Shown here piece by piece: positions 33,434 to 42,527 of a stretch of DNA of 64,000 nucleotides. Source of the stretch: CALOFP01 sp942492635 (GTDB taxonomy: Bacteria > UBP6 > UBA1177 > CALOFP01); NCBI GenBank assembly GCA_942492635.1, contig CALOFP010000003.1, forward strand, positions 1,364,001-1,428,000, read 5' to 3'. Position numbers and translations under genes: made by a program. How positions within the stretch are numbered: position 1 is the stretch's first letter; each line of letters begins with the position of its first letter. The notes beneath the pieces are model-generated. The model was not told the origin of the DNA. It saw only the letters and a program-made list of their open reading frames with translations, and made no database searches.

Positions 33434-34641
33434 AACGTAAGATCCTCTTTATTCTCGGACCGGAGAAGGAAAGGAAGGGAGTTGTCCAGCTCATGAGGGA
33501 ACTGGGGCTGGTCTACTCGATTCAGCCGGCCGCCGGTGCCAAGGGAGCTATCGAGGCGATAACCCACACTCATTTCGATCTCGTCATATCACCTCTGAAC
33601 ACCGGTGATGCGAGGGGGACTGATCTCGTAGCAACTCTTCGGAGGAGAATTCCGCTTCTGCCGACTATTCTCTATGGAGATCCGCTTTCTCGAAGCGAAC
33701 TCTCAAACGCACAGGAGTCATCCCATCTCTATATCTCGAGACCTTTTGACGTTGTCAAAATCCTGAGGGATATCCAGAGAATTTTCAGAATAGGTGATAT
33801 TGTTGAAAACGAAAGACTCAGGGAAGCGATCGCCACTGTTAAAAAACTTCCATCTCTACCCGATCTCTTTCTTCAGCTAAAAGAGGAGACCCACAAGGAG
33901 AACTGCTCTGTCCGCACCATTACAGACATTGTAGCCAGAGACAGCGCAATCACGGCCCAGATCATGAAGTTCGCCAACTCCGCAATGCTCGGATCCAGAA
34001 GCAGAATAAACTCCCTCGGACATGCCATAAGTTACATCGGAGTGGAAATTCTCAAGTCTCTCGTTCTGAAGGAAAAACTTTTCGCAAGTGCCACAGGCAC
34101 GGTCAAGGCACCTTTTCCCATGAAGGAATACAGCTGTCACAGCGGACTCTGTGGAAAGCTCTCATACATTATTTCCATGGAGGAATCTGGAGAAAGAAAA
34201 GTTGCTGAGGAGGCCCTTCTTGCAGGAGTTCTCCATGACATAGGGAAACTTGTCCTTCTTGAAATTCCCGATTTCTACAAAACCCGCAGCAATGTAATGA
34301 GGGATGCCGGAATATCTTCCCTTGACGCCGAGTACCGAATTCTCGGAGTCTCTCACGCCGAGGCCGGCGCCTACCTGCTCTCTCTGTGGGGGTTTTCAGA
34401 TACCGTTGTAGAATCGGCAGCCTACCATCACCGCTTCGTAAACATATCATCAACCGGTTTCTCTGTTCCTCTGGCCATCCACATTGCCGATTCACTGATT
34501 CTTGAGAACCTCGTAGAGAAAAACGATTACCATCCTGAAAGTTTTTTCAACCAGGAACTTCTGCTCATGTTCGAGATGAAAAGCGGGGCCGACCGATGGC
34601 AGGAACTTTTTGAAAAAACACATTTTACCGAATCTGGGTAA
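33430..34641 (+). CDS. HDOD-domain protein with degenerate receiver domain
   Basis: 403 aa from the ATG at 33430 (AAGGA upstream); a longer frame from 33385 would run inside the 58-aa gene. The N-terminal ~115 residues have a receiver-like fold (KILFILGPEKERKGVVQLM ... DLVISPLNTGDARGTDLV ... YISRPFD), but Pro stands where the phospho-accepting Asp should be and Arg replaces the conserved Lys. The HDOD domain follows (LPSLPDLFLQL, IVARDSAITAQIMKFANSA, HAISYIGVEILKSLVL), with an HD-like LAGVLHDIGKL. HDOD proteins act in signalling and are usually non-catalytic. The gene overlaps the convergent amidohydrolase gene by 17 bp. Confidence 0.85.
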   Translation: MKRKILFILGPEKERKGVVQLMRELGLVYSIQPAAGAKGAIEAITHTHFDLVISPLNTGDARGTDLVATLRRRIPLLPTILYGDPLSRSELSNAQESSHLYISRPFDVVKILRDIQRIFRIGDIVENERLREAIATVKKLPSLPDLFLQLKEETHKENCSVRTITDIVARDSAITAQIMKFANSAMLGSRSRINSLGHAISYIGVEILKSLVLKEKLFASATGTVKAPFPMKEYSCHSGLCGKLSYIISMEESGERKVAEEALLAGVLHDIGKLVLLEIPDFYKTRSNVMRDAGISSLDAEYRILGVSHAEAGAYLLSLWGFSDTVVESAAYHHRFVNISSTGFSVPLAIHIADSLILENLVEKNDYHPESFFNQELLLMFEMKSGADRWQELFEKTHFTESG

Positions 34642-35827
34642 CTCTCCCCTCTTCCCAATCGACACCGAACGTAAGAGTTTTATCGGTTATTTTCGAACAG
34701 TATCCTGCAACAAACTCATCAACTGTAAGTCGCTGCCCCAAAACAGGAGGGAAAAGTGAAAATTCAAGTGCACTTTTAATTCCGTGAGGCATTCCGTCAG
34801 AACCGAAAATCAGATCTCTTCCCGGAATAAACCCGATATCGTCAATGAGCATCCGGAAGGGGTTGTTGTTCTCGCAGTATACCGCCGGAAGCCTGTCGGC
34901 GTAGATCACCGAGTCTACACTGAAGTTAGGCTGCATTGAGAGTATTACTCCGCACTCTTTGAGAATTGAAGCCTGATCTCGATTGATAAACTGGGCATGT
35001 TCAACTCGAATTCGAGAACCTTCGACACCGGATTTCACAACTTTGGCCGCAGCTCCGGTGACTGTTTCGAGGGCCCTGTCACCTATTGCATGAACCGCCG
35101 CCGATGGAGCTACGTCCAGAACTTCAACGAGAGTTTTGTGAAAAGCCTCTTCCGAATAGTTGAGAATTCCTCTCGAACCGTTAAGGTAAGGTTTTTCAAG
35201 GGCCGCGCTGGAGGCTCCGTTTGCACCGTCGATAAAAAGTTTCACGCCTTCAACCCTTGATCTGATCTCATCCGGAAGAGAGAGAAATGTCTCGAAATCG
35301 GCAAAGAACCGCATTCTCTCACCGAAAGGAGACCCGTCAACAAGCCGGAAAATATCTTCACCGGGGAGAAGCATGTCGGTCACCTCGAAAATACCTGCCG
35401 CCTCAAGACGCCCCATCTCCCCCGCAAGGGTACCCTCATTCAATGCGCCGAGAGAACTGAAGAAGGTGATCATCCGGTGCACGTTGGACTCACGCCAGGA
35501 TGGATCTTCATAGTTCTGGACAAGTTCAGGAAACCTTTCCTCAAACAACCTTTCAGCTCCGCTGTTCATAACCATCCCGTGAAGAGAGAAGTTCAGGACA
35601 ACTCTGGGCGGCATCTTTTCAATATCAGATTTATTTAAGATAAATTCACTTGAGTTCCATCCATAGACGCAACTGAAACCTTCACCGTTACCGGTTATAA
35701 GATCCAGAGCCTTCCTCTTGTCAACGACATTTTCGATACTGGGAAAGTTGGACAACGCACCGAACAGAGTCGGATGATGATGATGGTCGTTGAGAAGCGG
35801 CAGGGAAATTCTTGTCAAATCACTCAT
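34625..35827 (-). CDS. amidohydrolase-superfamily protein (YtcJ-like, no N-terminal sandwich domain)
   Basis: 400 aa; ATG at 35827 after AAAGGAGG. Metal-site motifs of amidohydrolase family 3 are present: an H-x-H in LNDHHHHPTLFG at the very N-terminus, AVHAIGDRALETV, RIRVEHAQFI, LSMQPNFSVDS and LIFGSDGMPHGIK. Relatives are usually 500-600 aa; the beta-sandwich part that normally precedes the H-x-H is missing. The substrate is unknown. The 3' end overlaps the HDOD gene on the other strand. Confidence 0.82.
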   Translation of the reverse strand: MSDLTRISLPLLNDHHHHPTLFGALSNFPSIENVVDKRKALDLITGNGEGFSCVYGWNSSEFILNKSDIEKMPPRVVLNFSLHGMVMNSGAERLFEERFPELVQNYEDPSWRESNVHRMITFFSSLGALNEGTLAGEMGRLEAAGIFEVTDMLLPGEDIFRLVDGSPFGERMRFFADFETFLSLPDEIRSRVEGVKLFIDGANGASSAALEKPYLNGSRGILNYSEEAFHKTLVEVLDVAPSAAVHAIGDRALETVTGAAAKVVKSGVEGSRIRVEHAQFINRDQASILKECGVILSMQPNFSVDSVIYADRLPAVYCENNNPFRMLIDDIGFIPGRDLIFGSDGMPHGIKSALEFSLFPPVLGQRLTVDEFVAGYCSKITDKTLTFGVDWEEGRVTQIR

Positions 35828-36016
35828 TTTCTACCTCCTTTAGCGGGGCACAGAATAACAGTAGAAAAGGGCAAATTCAAGATTTGTAGAAACACCATAA
35901 AATGCACGTTGGACACACTTTCAGTTTTTTAAACCACCTATTTTCTTTACATTCAGTTTGCGTTATTTTAAAATCCCCTATTAACGCTCGTTTTCATAAT
36001 CCACGGGAGGGAAATT

Positions 36017-36241
36017 ATGGAAAAATCTTCTTTTGATGTTCTTAAAAAAATGTTGTCGTCAGGAGACCGGGTGGAGTTAACCTACTACACGAACATGCTC
36101 AAAACCCCTAAAACCACAGCCACAACCGAAGACTGCATCATTACGGTCAACAAAACCAGTATTGAGTTTGTCTCCAGAGAGCGACCGCTCAATTTTCGCG
36201 CAATCAAGGAGATAAAATTACTCAAATCCGAAGATTCATAA
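36017..36241 (+). CDS. small conserved-looking protein, function unknown
   Basis: 74 aa; ATG after GGGAGGG, a good ribosome binding site. Sequence pattern is a short helix (SSFDVLKKMLSSGD) and then alternating beta strands (VELTYYTNML, CIITVNKTSIEFVS), suggesting a small barrel. No family was recognised. It stands alone, upstream of rpoD and in the same direction. Confidence 0.65.
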   Translation: MEKSSFDVLKKMLSSGDRVELTYYTNMLKTPKTTATTEDCIITVNKTSIEFVSRERPLNFRAIKEIKLLKSEDS

Positions 36242-36433
36242 TCAGCAACCATTTTCTTTTAAACGTTTCGAACTTTTTTACGGCCATCACAAAAATTTAA
36301 ACAGTCGTCATGACCCTTGCAAACAGCCAAAAAAAGAGCAAAAAAGGTTGAAATAGCTGCAGTAAACTGTATACTTCCGCAGGTTCTACATACCCTTTCA
36401 GGGGGCAATTTGTCAATTTCCGGGGGACTCTTG

Positions 36434-38278
36434 ATGTCTGAAAAAAAAATCAGCACAACAAATAAGGGTACAAAAAGTAAAGACAGCAAAGCAGCTGTCG
36501 ACCAGAAAAGCGATCTTAATTTAAAGGGGAAGCTTAACAAGGATCTCGAGCCTGTCCTGAGGCAGATACTCAAAAAAGGCAACAAAGAGATTACCTATGA
36601 CGAAATCAACAACTTACTTTCCGAAGATCTGAACTTCAGCAGCGAGGACATGGAAAATCTTTTCAATATTCTCGAGGCCATGGAGATCGAGGTCGTGGAT
36701 TCCGCACCTGAACCCAAGCCGGAATTCAGGAAAGCTAACGACAAGAAGAGTATCCATACACCGCACCATGCTATCCATGGCGGTCAGAAGGATCCTCTGC
36801 GTATGTACATGACTTCCATCGGCCACGTTCCCCTTCTCACAAAAGAGGGTGAAACGGAGATAGCCGAACGAATCGAAAGCGGCGAGAAGGAGATCATTCG
36901 AATAATTCTCAGCACGCCTGCTACATTTAAAGAGGTGGTGGCATTACCGGAGAAGGTAAGAGCCGAGCAGCTCTCCATAAAGGATGTCCTCAAGGATCTC
37001 GATGAAACCATCGACGGAGGAGAGATCGGCGATGAAGATGAGCTTGAAGAAAACTCAATTGAAGAACCGTTGGACAAGGAGCAGATGGCTCTTGAGACAT
37101 TGGATGAAAACATTGAAATCCTGAAAAGCTACAACCGCGAGAGAATCAAAATACTGAAGAATCTCAAGGTTTCCAAGGCATCGGATGAAACAAAGGCCAG
37201 AAACAAAAAAAAGGCCGAGTCGATTCTCGAAGAGATGGTCGATGTAGTCATCAACATGAAACTCAACAAAGAGTGTTTCGACAAGGCTTCGGAAAAACTC
37301 AAGTCCTACTACCTTCGCACCAGGCAGATCGACCATGATATGAATGTGCTGGAGAAGATGGCAGGACGATCTTTTGAAGAGCTCGGCAAACTGATTGCCG
37401 GAGGGAAAGCCGACAACACGGATCTTGTGAAGGAACATTACGAGGAACTCAACAACCATCGTCGCGGAATGAAAAAGCTTGAAGCCGAGACAGGAATGGA
37501 AGCATTCGAGCTGGCCGAGACATGCAAGCGCCTTCACGACACGGAGAACTTCGTCAGAACCTCGAAAAACGAGCTTATCCAGGCAAACCTTCGTCTTGTC
37601 GTCAGTATCGCGAAAAAGTACAACAAGCGTGGACTGGACTTCAAGGATATCATTGCCGAAGGAAACATCGGTCTCATCAAGGCTGTCGACAAGTTCGAAT
37701 ACACTAGAGGCTTCAAGTTCTCGACCTACGCCACATGGTGGATCAGACAGTCCATCACAAGGGCCATAGCGGATCAGGGAAGAACGATCCGAGTTCCCGT
37801 CCACATGGTTGAGATGATGAACAAGATCAACAAGACAATCAAGGAGCTCACTAACCTTAACGGCGTCGCGCCATCTCTTCACGAAATTTCCGATCACATG
37901 GGAATAAGTGAAGAGAAGATCCAGAAAGTCTGGAGAAGCGCCAAGGACACCGTTTCCCTGGAAACACCGATCGGTGACGACGGAGACGGACAGCTTCAGG
38001 ATTTCGTTGAAGATCCTAAGAACCTCACACCTGAGGAGTTTACTGCTCGTCAGAATATGGCCGAGATAATCCGGAAACTTTTTTCAACTCTAACTCCGAG
38101 AGAAGAAAAAGTTCTCAGAATGCGCTTCGGTATCCGCGAGGAAGACACCTACGCATTTGAGATTGAGGAGAAGGACGACCTCGATTTGACGGATAAGAGA
38201 ATCATGCAGATCGAAGCCAACGCGGTGTTCGAGCTTTCCAAGAGATCAAAAAACAGGAATCTTAACATAAGCCTCTGA
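36434..38278 (+). CDS. rpoD: RNA polymerase sigma-70 factor, RpoD type, with divergent region 4.2
   Basis: 614 aa from the ATG at 36434 (GGGGGAC upstream); a TTG-initiated extension to 36317 is rejected. Region 1.1 (ITYDEINNLLSEDL), 1.2 (DPLRMYMTSIGHVPLLTKEGE), a long acidic insert, then perfectly ordinary regions 2 (NLRLVVSIAKKYNKRGLDF, YATWWIRQSITRAIADQ) and 3. Region 4.1 (LTPREEKVLRMRFGI) is normal, but the -35-recognition helix-turn-helix is altered: the usual T-R-E-R-I-R-Q reads TDKRIMQ (residues 586-592), and the following KALRKLR reads NAVFELS. It is followed by a strong terminator. It may be the primary sigma or a specialised paralogue. Confidence 0.88.
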   Translation: MSEKKISTTNKGTKSKDSKAAVDQKSDLNLKGKLNKDLEPVLRQILKKGNKEITYDEINNLLSEDLNFSSEDMENLFNILEAMEIEVVDSAPEPKPEFRKANDKKSIHTPHHAIHGGQKDPLRMYMTSIGHVPLLTKEGETEIAERIESGEKEIIRIILSTPATFKEVVALPEKVRAEQLSIKDVLKDLDETIDGGEIGDEDELEENSIEEPLDKEQMALETLDENIEILKSYNRERIKILKNLKVSKASDETKARNKKKAESILEEMVDVVINMKLNKECFDKASEKLKSYYLRTRQIDHDMNVLEKMAGRSFEELGKLIAGGKADNTDLVKEHYEELNNHRRGMKKLEAETGMEAFELAETCKRLHDTENFVRTSKNELIQANLRLVVSIAKKYNKRGLDFKDIIAEGNIGLIKAVDKFEYTRGFKFSTYATWWIRQSITRAIADQGRTIRVPVHMVEMMNKINKTIKELTNLNGVAPSLHEISDHMGISEEKIQKVWRSAKDTVSLETPIGDDGDGQLQDFVEDPKNLTPEEFTARQNMAEIIRKLFSTLTPREEKVLRMRFGIREEDTYAFEIEEKDDLDLTDKRIMQIEANAVFELSKRSKNRNLNISL

Positions 38279-38301
38279 ATTTGATCCTCAATTCCATTTT
38301 C

Positions 38302-38325
38302 AGGCGGCCTCAGGGCCGCCTTTTT
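38302..38325 (+). terminator. intrinsic terminator after the sigma factor gene
   Basis: AGGCGGCC (38302-38309), loop TCAG, GGCCGCCT (38314-38321), then a short T-run. It begins 24 bp after the stop codon. Confidence 0.88.
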
Positions 38326-38397
38326 AATTTCTAAAGAATATGGAAAAATGGCCGGAAGATTTTTTAGACTGTTCAGGCCGGCAATTGGGGGAACAAC

Positions 38398-39033
38398 TCA
38401 GCCTTCCGAGCCGTTCATAAGATTCTGAAAGATATCAAGAAATTTCGCCACATGCATTCCATCCATAAGCCCGTGATGTGCATTCAGTGAAACAGCCATA
38501 ATTCGCCTCCCCTCTCTCTCGAAAGCCTTCCCGAAAGTAATTTTCGGCGCGCTGTCAGGGAAAGAAAAGCACCTGGCATGGGTAAGACCCGTAAAATTTT
38601 TCCACGGAAACGTGGAGTAGTGAACCGTGTCGCTCCTCATTGCATTATCGGTTAGCATGAGACCTGTAAAATTTCTTACAACTTCAATAGCTTTCTGGAG
38701 AGAACCGTTAAAAACCTCAAAATCCCTGTCATACTCAATAAAAGAAAAACCGAAGGTGCCGTCCTCCCTGCCTATTGTCGGGGAAGCGTGGATCTTGTCG
38801 AAAACCACAACATCGTCACCTTCGATCCTGCAGCGGAACTCCTCGATTTCGTTCACGGCGACAAGGGATTTGTGAAGGTAGTCCGCAAAAAAGGAACGGT
38901 TCATCTTCTTGGCATTCAGATGGGATTCGGTGCAGTCGATTTCCGAAACTATCCCGAAAAACGGCTCCTCGAATTTTGAGAAAAATTCAAAATGCTCCCT
39001 GCGACCCCAGCTCGCCATATCGATTTTTCTCAT
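38398..39033 (-). CDS. chloramphenicol-acetyltransferase-like acyltransferase
   Basis: 211 aa, the length of type A CAT proteins. The catalytic signature is present: SLNAHHGLMDGMHVAKF (HHxxxDG), along with FPWKNFTGLTHA and a typical N-terminus (WGRREHFEFF). It transfers an acetyl or acyl group from acyl-CoA. CAT-fold proteins in environmental genomes often have other acceptors, so antibiotic resistance should not be assumed. It overlaps the HAD gene by 4 bp (ATGA). Confidence 0.88.
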   Translation of the reverse strand: MRKIDMASWGRREHFEFFSKFEEPFFGIVSEIDCTESHLNAKKMNRSFFADYLHKSLVAVNEIEEFRCRIEGDDVVVFDKIHASPTIGREDGTFGFSFIEYDRDFEVFNGSLQKAIEVVRNFTGLMLTDNAMRSDTVHYSTFPWKNFTGLTHARCFSFPDSAPKITFGKAFEREGRRIMAVSLNAHHGLMDGMHVAKFLDIFQNLMNGSEG

Positions 39034-39728
39034 AACTTCAAAACCTCCCCTATTCGTGAGATAGTATCTACCTTCAATAGGTTATCGTGATGCTCGGGCC
39101 CTTCCGTTTTCTCATGCTGCCATGTAGTGTGGAAAGGCACATGCACTCCGTATCCGCCGATATTTAGAACAGGAAGGATATCCGATTTCATCGAATTTCC
39201 GATCATAAGGAAATCTTCCGGCAAAACATCTAGATTCCCTATTAATTTCAGGTAGTCCGCCTCTTTCTTGTTGCTCATGACTTCCACATGGTGAAAGTAT
39301 TTTGAAATATTCGATCTCTCAAGCTTTCTTTCCTGATCCAGAAGATCGCCCTTTGTGGCCACAATCAGCTTCTGGCCTTTTTTGGTAAGGGATTCGAGTA
39401 TCTCTTCCACGCCTTCCAGAAGAACGACAGGCTTATTGAGGAGATCTTTCCCAAGCTCGATAATTTTTGAAACAGTTTCCAGGGGAACTTCGGATTTGCC
39501 TACGCTCATGGCAGTTTCAATCATTGAAAGCATGAAACTTTTTGCACCGTAGCCGTACACTTCCAGATTCTTCATTTCGGTTTTGAAAAGTTCGGAAGAA
39601 AGAGAATCTTCCGTCCCGAAATCGGACAGAAGTTCACAAAAACCTTTTTCCGCTTCCTGAAAATATGGCTCATTCACCCATAGAGTATCATCTGCATCAA
39701 ATGCGATGATCTTAAAATTTCTTTTCAT
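39030..39728 (-). CDS. HAD-family hydrolase
   Basis: 232 aa from the ATG at 39728 (GGGGGA upstream); 20 extra N-terminal residues are possible but lack a site. HAD motifs: I IAFDADDTLW, II LIVATKGD, III/IV around NKKEADYLKL and FLMIGNSMKSDIL. It is a phosphatase-type enzyme with a C1 cap (helical residues ~25-110); the substrate is unknown. It is the first gene of a two-gene unit with the CAT-like acyltransferase. Confidence 0.88.
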   Translation of the reverse strand: MKRNFKIIAFDADDTLWVNEPYFQEAEKGFCELLSDFGTEDSLSSELFKTEMKNLEVYGYGAKSFMLSMIETAMSVGKSEVPLETVSKIIELGKDLLNKPVVLLEGVEEILESLTKKGQKLIVATKGDLLDQERKLERSNISKYFHHVEVMSNKKEADYLKLIGNLDVLPEDFLMIGNSMKSDILPVLNIGGYGVHVPFHTTWQHEKTEGPEHHDNLLKVDTISRIGEVLKL

Positions 39729-39992
39729 ATTTCCCCCATTTGAAAATTCTATTTCAGTGTTTGAAAGCCAGTATCCAAGCAAAATCAAACCGAATTTCTT
39801 CTCTCAAACCAAATATTTTAACCCAAAATTCTTTTACGTCAATTACACGAAGAATCAGGAACCCAAACAATTCACAAAACTTCTGAGATGGTTATTAGCA
39901 TTGGATAAATAAAATTATCTTGTATCAGTCAAAAGTCCGATAGCGTTAAAAATCCCAATCGCCCCTTCCCAACCTCTTCATTCCAAAATAAT

Positions 39993-40021
39993 TGACTATT
40001 TAACCGCCCGACAGTTTAATA
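39993..40021 (+). promoter_or_regulatory. promoter of the split permease operon
   Basis: TTGACT (39993-39998), 17-bp spacer, TTTAAT (40016-40021); the ATG is at 40064. Confidence 0.6.
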
Positions 40022-40063
40022 TTGCTGTCAAAAAACTTTCCGGAGGTTCTCCCAAGAGGAAAA

Positions 40064-40546
40064 ATGAAATTTCTATACATTTTAACGGCACTCCTTCTCG
40101 TTATTTCGACGATTAAAAACCCTCAGAAGACCCGAATGGCTCTTAAAAAGGCTTGGAAAAAGTTTTCCAAAATCATGATCCCTTTTATTATCATGCTGAT
40201 CCTTGTTTCCATCGTTCTGTTCCTTATTCCCGAGGAGGTCATTCTCAAGTATATGAACAACGATTCAGGATGGCTGTCTGTTCTTTCGGCGTCCGCTCTC
40301 GGTTCAATCGCCGTCATGCCGGGATTTATCGCCTTCCCTCTAAGCGGAATTCTTCTTAAAAAGGGTGTTTCCTATATGGTTATCTCCGCCTTTACAACGA
40401 CCCTTATGATGGTCGGAATAGTAACTTTTCCTGTCGAGAAGGCATATCTCGGAACAAAGGTAACACTTTTAAGGAACTTTATCGCCCTCATGACCGCGCT
40501 AATCACAGCGTTCGCCACCGGCCTTTTCTACGGAGAGATATTATGA
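40064..40546 (+). CDS. permease half-protein, ArsP/DUF318-like (N-terminal half)
   Basis: 160 aa from the ATG at 40064 after AAGAGGA; upstream in-frame codons have no site. About four transmembrane helices. The core GFIAFPLSGILLKKGVSYMV is one of the two pseudo-repeats of the predicted permease family PF03773 (ArsP_1 type), which is normally a single ~300-350-aa chain. The second half is encoded by the next gene, overlapping by 4 bp (ATGA), so equal amounts are expected. The substrate is unknown. Confidence 0.75.
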   Translation: MKFLYILTALLLVISTIKNPQKTRMALKKAWKKFSKIMIPFIIMLILVSIVLFLIPEEVILKYMNNDSGWLSVLSASALGSIAVMPGFIAFPLSGILLKKGVSYMVISAFTTTLMMVGIVTFPVEKAYLGTKVTLLRNFIALMTALITAFATGLFYGEIL

Positions 40547-41058
40547 GAAAAAATATCGCGCTGATAATCTGCTACATGATTTTCATTGCAGTTTCATTCT
40601 TTACAGATTTTAACCCGGGAATTCAGATAGGTAAAAACTTTTCCGACTTTCTTCTTGGAATGATTGCCATTCTTCCCTGCGCCTTTATCCTGATCGGACT
40701 ATTTGAAGTTTGGGTTAAAAGAGAAACCGTTGAAAAACATCTTGGAGAAAATTCCGGATTCAAAAGCTATCTCTGGGTAATTCTCCTCTCCGGAACAACC
40801 GTGGGAGGCATTATAGTCGCCTTTCCCGTTGCGCATTCCCTTTACAAAAAAGGCGCTAGACTGAGTGTCATCTTCACGTACATTTCCGCATCCGCCATAG
40901 GAAGAATTCCCATGACTGTTTTCGAAGCCTCATTCATCGGACTCAAGTTTTCATTGATCAGATTGTTAATTTCTCTGCCTCTTGTGATTGTGACATCAAT
41001 TGCATTGGAAAAGCTTCTTGCCGGTAGTAAATTTCAGATTTCCGCCGGTAGAAAATAG
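40543..41058 (+). CDS. permease half-protein, ArsP/DUF318-like (C-terminal half)
   Basis: 171 aa, coupled to the preceding gene. About five helices, with the second pseudo-repeat GGIIVAFPVAHSLYKKGARLSV that mirrors the AFP...L-K-K-G block of the first half. The two proteins probably assemble into one transporter. Confidence 0.75.
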   Translation: MRKNIALIICYMIFIAVSFFTDFNPGIQIGKNFSDFLLGMIAILPCAFILIGLFEVWVKRETVEKHLGENSGFKSYLWVILLSGTTVGGIIVAFPVAHSLYKKGARLSVIFTYISASAIGRIPMTVFEASFIGLKFSLIRLLISLPLVIVTSIALEKLLAGSKFQISAGRK

Positions 41059-41222
41059 AAATCCCACCTAAAAACACCCAAAAGATGTTTGTTCATATGT
41101 AAATAAACCAGTTCATGCTTTGCTGAATCAGAATTTTTCTTGAATTTTATCTTAATTAAAGTGTAATACTTTTAGCGTTATGATGTTAAATAGCACAGTT
41201 TTCACAGAAATCAGGAGGATTT

Positions 41223-42527
41223 ATGGTAAACAGAACTATCTTTTTTCTTACCCTTTTACTTTTCGTATCATGCAGCACCAATAAAAGCATGTCAGATAAT
41301 GATTCGGAGGCAGAAAACGACGATTCCGGAAAACAGATTTACTCTGATGAATCTGAGGATATTATGAGTGATGATGAATCTGAGGACATTATTAATGACG
41401 ATGAATTTGAAGACAGTACCCCGGATAGCGAAATCACAACTGAAAACAACGATAACGAGTATGAAATACTGTGCAATAAGATCTCCAGACATTCCGAAAA
41501 CAGTAATACATTTTACGAAACCAATCCCACTCTTGCCGATCCCGACTTGAAGGATGATCTTCCAAGATCAACTGCTGAAGAGATGAAAATAGAAAAGAAG
41601 ATGATTACTGACGGAATAAAATACCTGGAACAATTTCCCCAGATGTTCAGCATGATTGTTTCCAGAAAAGGAAATGTGGTAACCGAACACTATTTCAACG
41701 GCTCATCAAAAACTGCAAGCAACAACATTCACAGTGCGTCAAAATCAATAATCTCCTTATTGACGGGTATCGCTATTGAGCAAAAAATCATTCCGGGAGT
41801 GGATGAACCAATCCACAAATACTTTGAGGAATACTCCGATATATTTGAAGAAAGTGAACAAAAAAAGAAGATTACCATTAAACACCTTCTTGAGATGAGC
41901 CACGGCTTTGACTGGATTGAAAATATAACCGAAGTAGATGATATACAGAAGAACGAAGATTGGATAAGAGCGATTATTGAACGAAAACAGATCGAAAATC
42001 CCGGTAGCAAATTCAACTACAGCACCGGAGCCACTCACCTTCTTTCCGCAATAATAACAAAAGCATCTGGAGTTTCAACATGTGAATTCGCCCACAAAAA
42101 TCTCTTTAAGCATCTCGGCATTACAGTAGAACGATGGGGAAAAGATCCTTCGGGAAATTTTTCCGGAGGATACAACTTTTACATCTCGCCATTGGAACTT
42201 CACAAATTCGGAGTTTTCATCTCTAAGCAGGGCATCTGGAATGAAAAAAGGATAATTGGAAAAGAGTGGATAGAAACCTCTCTCACCCGACACATTGATG
42301 CTCATGTCCCCGAACTTGATTACGGATTTAACTGGTGGGTAAGGAAAATCTCAGGAATTGAAACAAAAATTGCATGGGGTTATGGCGGTCAATTTCTTTT
42401 CATCTTTCCGGAAATTGACGTCATAGTTTCAATAACCACAAATACCCGTGATTTTAGGGAAGAAGAGTTGAGAGAAGATTTCTACTTCTTCATAAAAGAC
42501 TATATTCTACCGGCAGTTAGCCAGTGA
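41223..42527 (+). CDS. lipoprotein serine hydrolase of the beta-lactamase/PBP-like family
   Basis: 434 aa; ATG after AGGAGG. Lipobox LLFVSCSTN, then an acidic Asp/Glu/Ser spacer (~20-80). The catalytic domain has the S-x-x-K motif in HSASKSIISLLTG, a Tyr motif FNYSTGATHLL (Y-S-T rather than Y-x-N), and GYGGQ in WGYGGQFLFIFP in place of the usual H-x-G. It matches class C-like serine hydrolases (PF00144), a group of esterases and peptidases more than antibiotic-degrading enzymes. It would be anchored at the cell envelope. Confidence 0.85.
   Translation: MVNRTIFFLTLLLFVSCSTNKSMSDNDSEAENDDSGKQIYSDESEDIMSDDESEDIINDDEFEDSTPDSEITTENNDNEYEILCNKISRHSENSNTFYETNPTLADPDLKDDLPRSTAEEMKIEKKMITDGIKYLEQFPQMFSMIVSRKGNVVTEHYFNGSSKTASNNIHSASKSIISLLTGIAIEQKIIPGVDEPIHKYFEEYSDIFEESEQKKKITIKHLLEMSHGFDWIENITEVDDIQKNEDWIRAIIERKQIENPGSKFNYSTGATHLLSAIITKASGVSTCEFAHKNLFKHLGITVERWGKDPSGNFSGGYNFYISPLELHKFGVFISKQGIWNEKRIIGKEWIETSLTRHIDAHVPELDYGFNWWVRKISGIETKIAWGYGGQFLFIFPEIDVIVSITTNTRDFREEELREDFYFFIKDYILPAVSQ

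Noticed and set aside
37055..37897. 280-aa leftward frame
   Set aside because: Antisense of conserved sigma factor regions, which cannot both be real.
38398..39033. Chloramphenicol resistance
   Set aside because: The CAT fold and HHxxxDG motif are clear, but many such enzymes act on other substrates and nothing nearby suggests a resistance locus.
41223..42527. Antibiotic-degrading beta-lactamase
   Set aside because: Only S-x-x-K is standard; the Y-x-N and K/H-x-G positions differ, fitting an esterase or peptidase relative.
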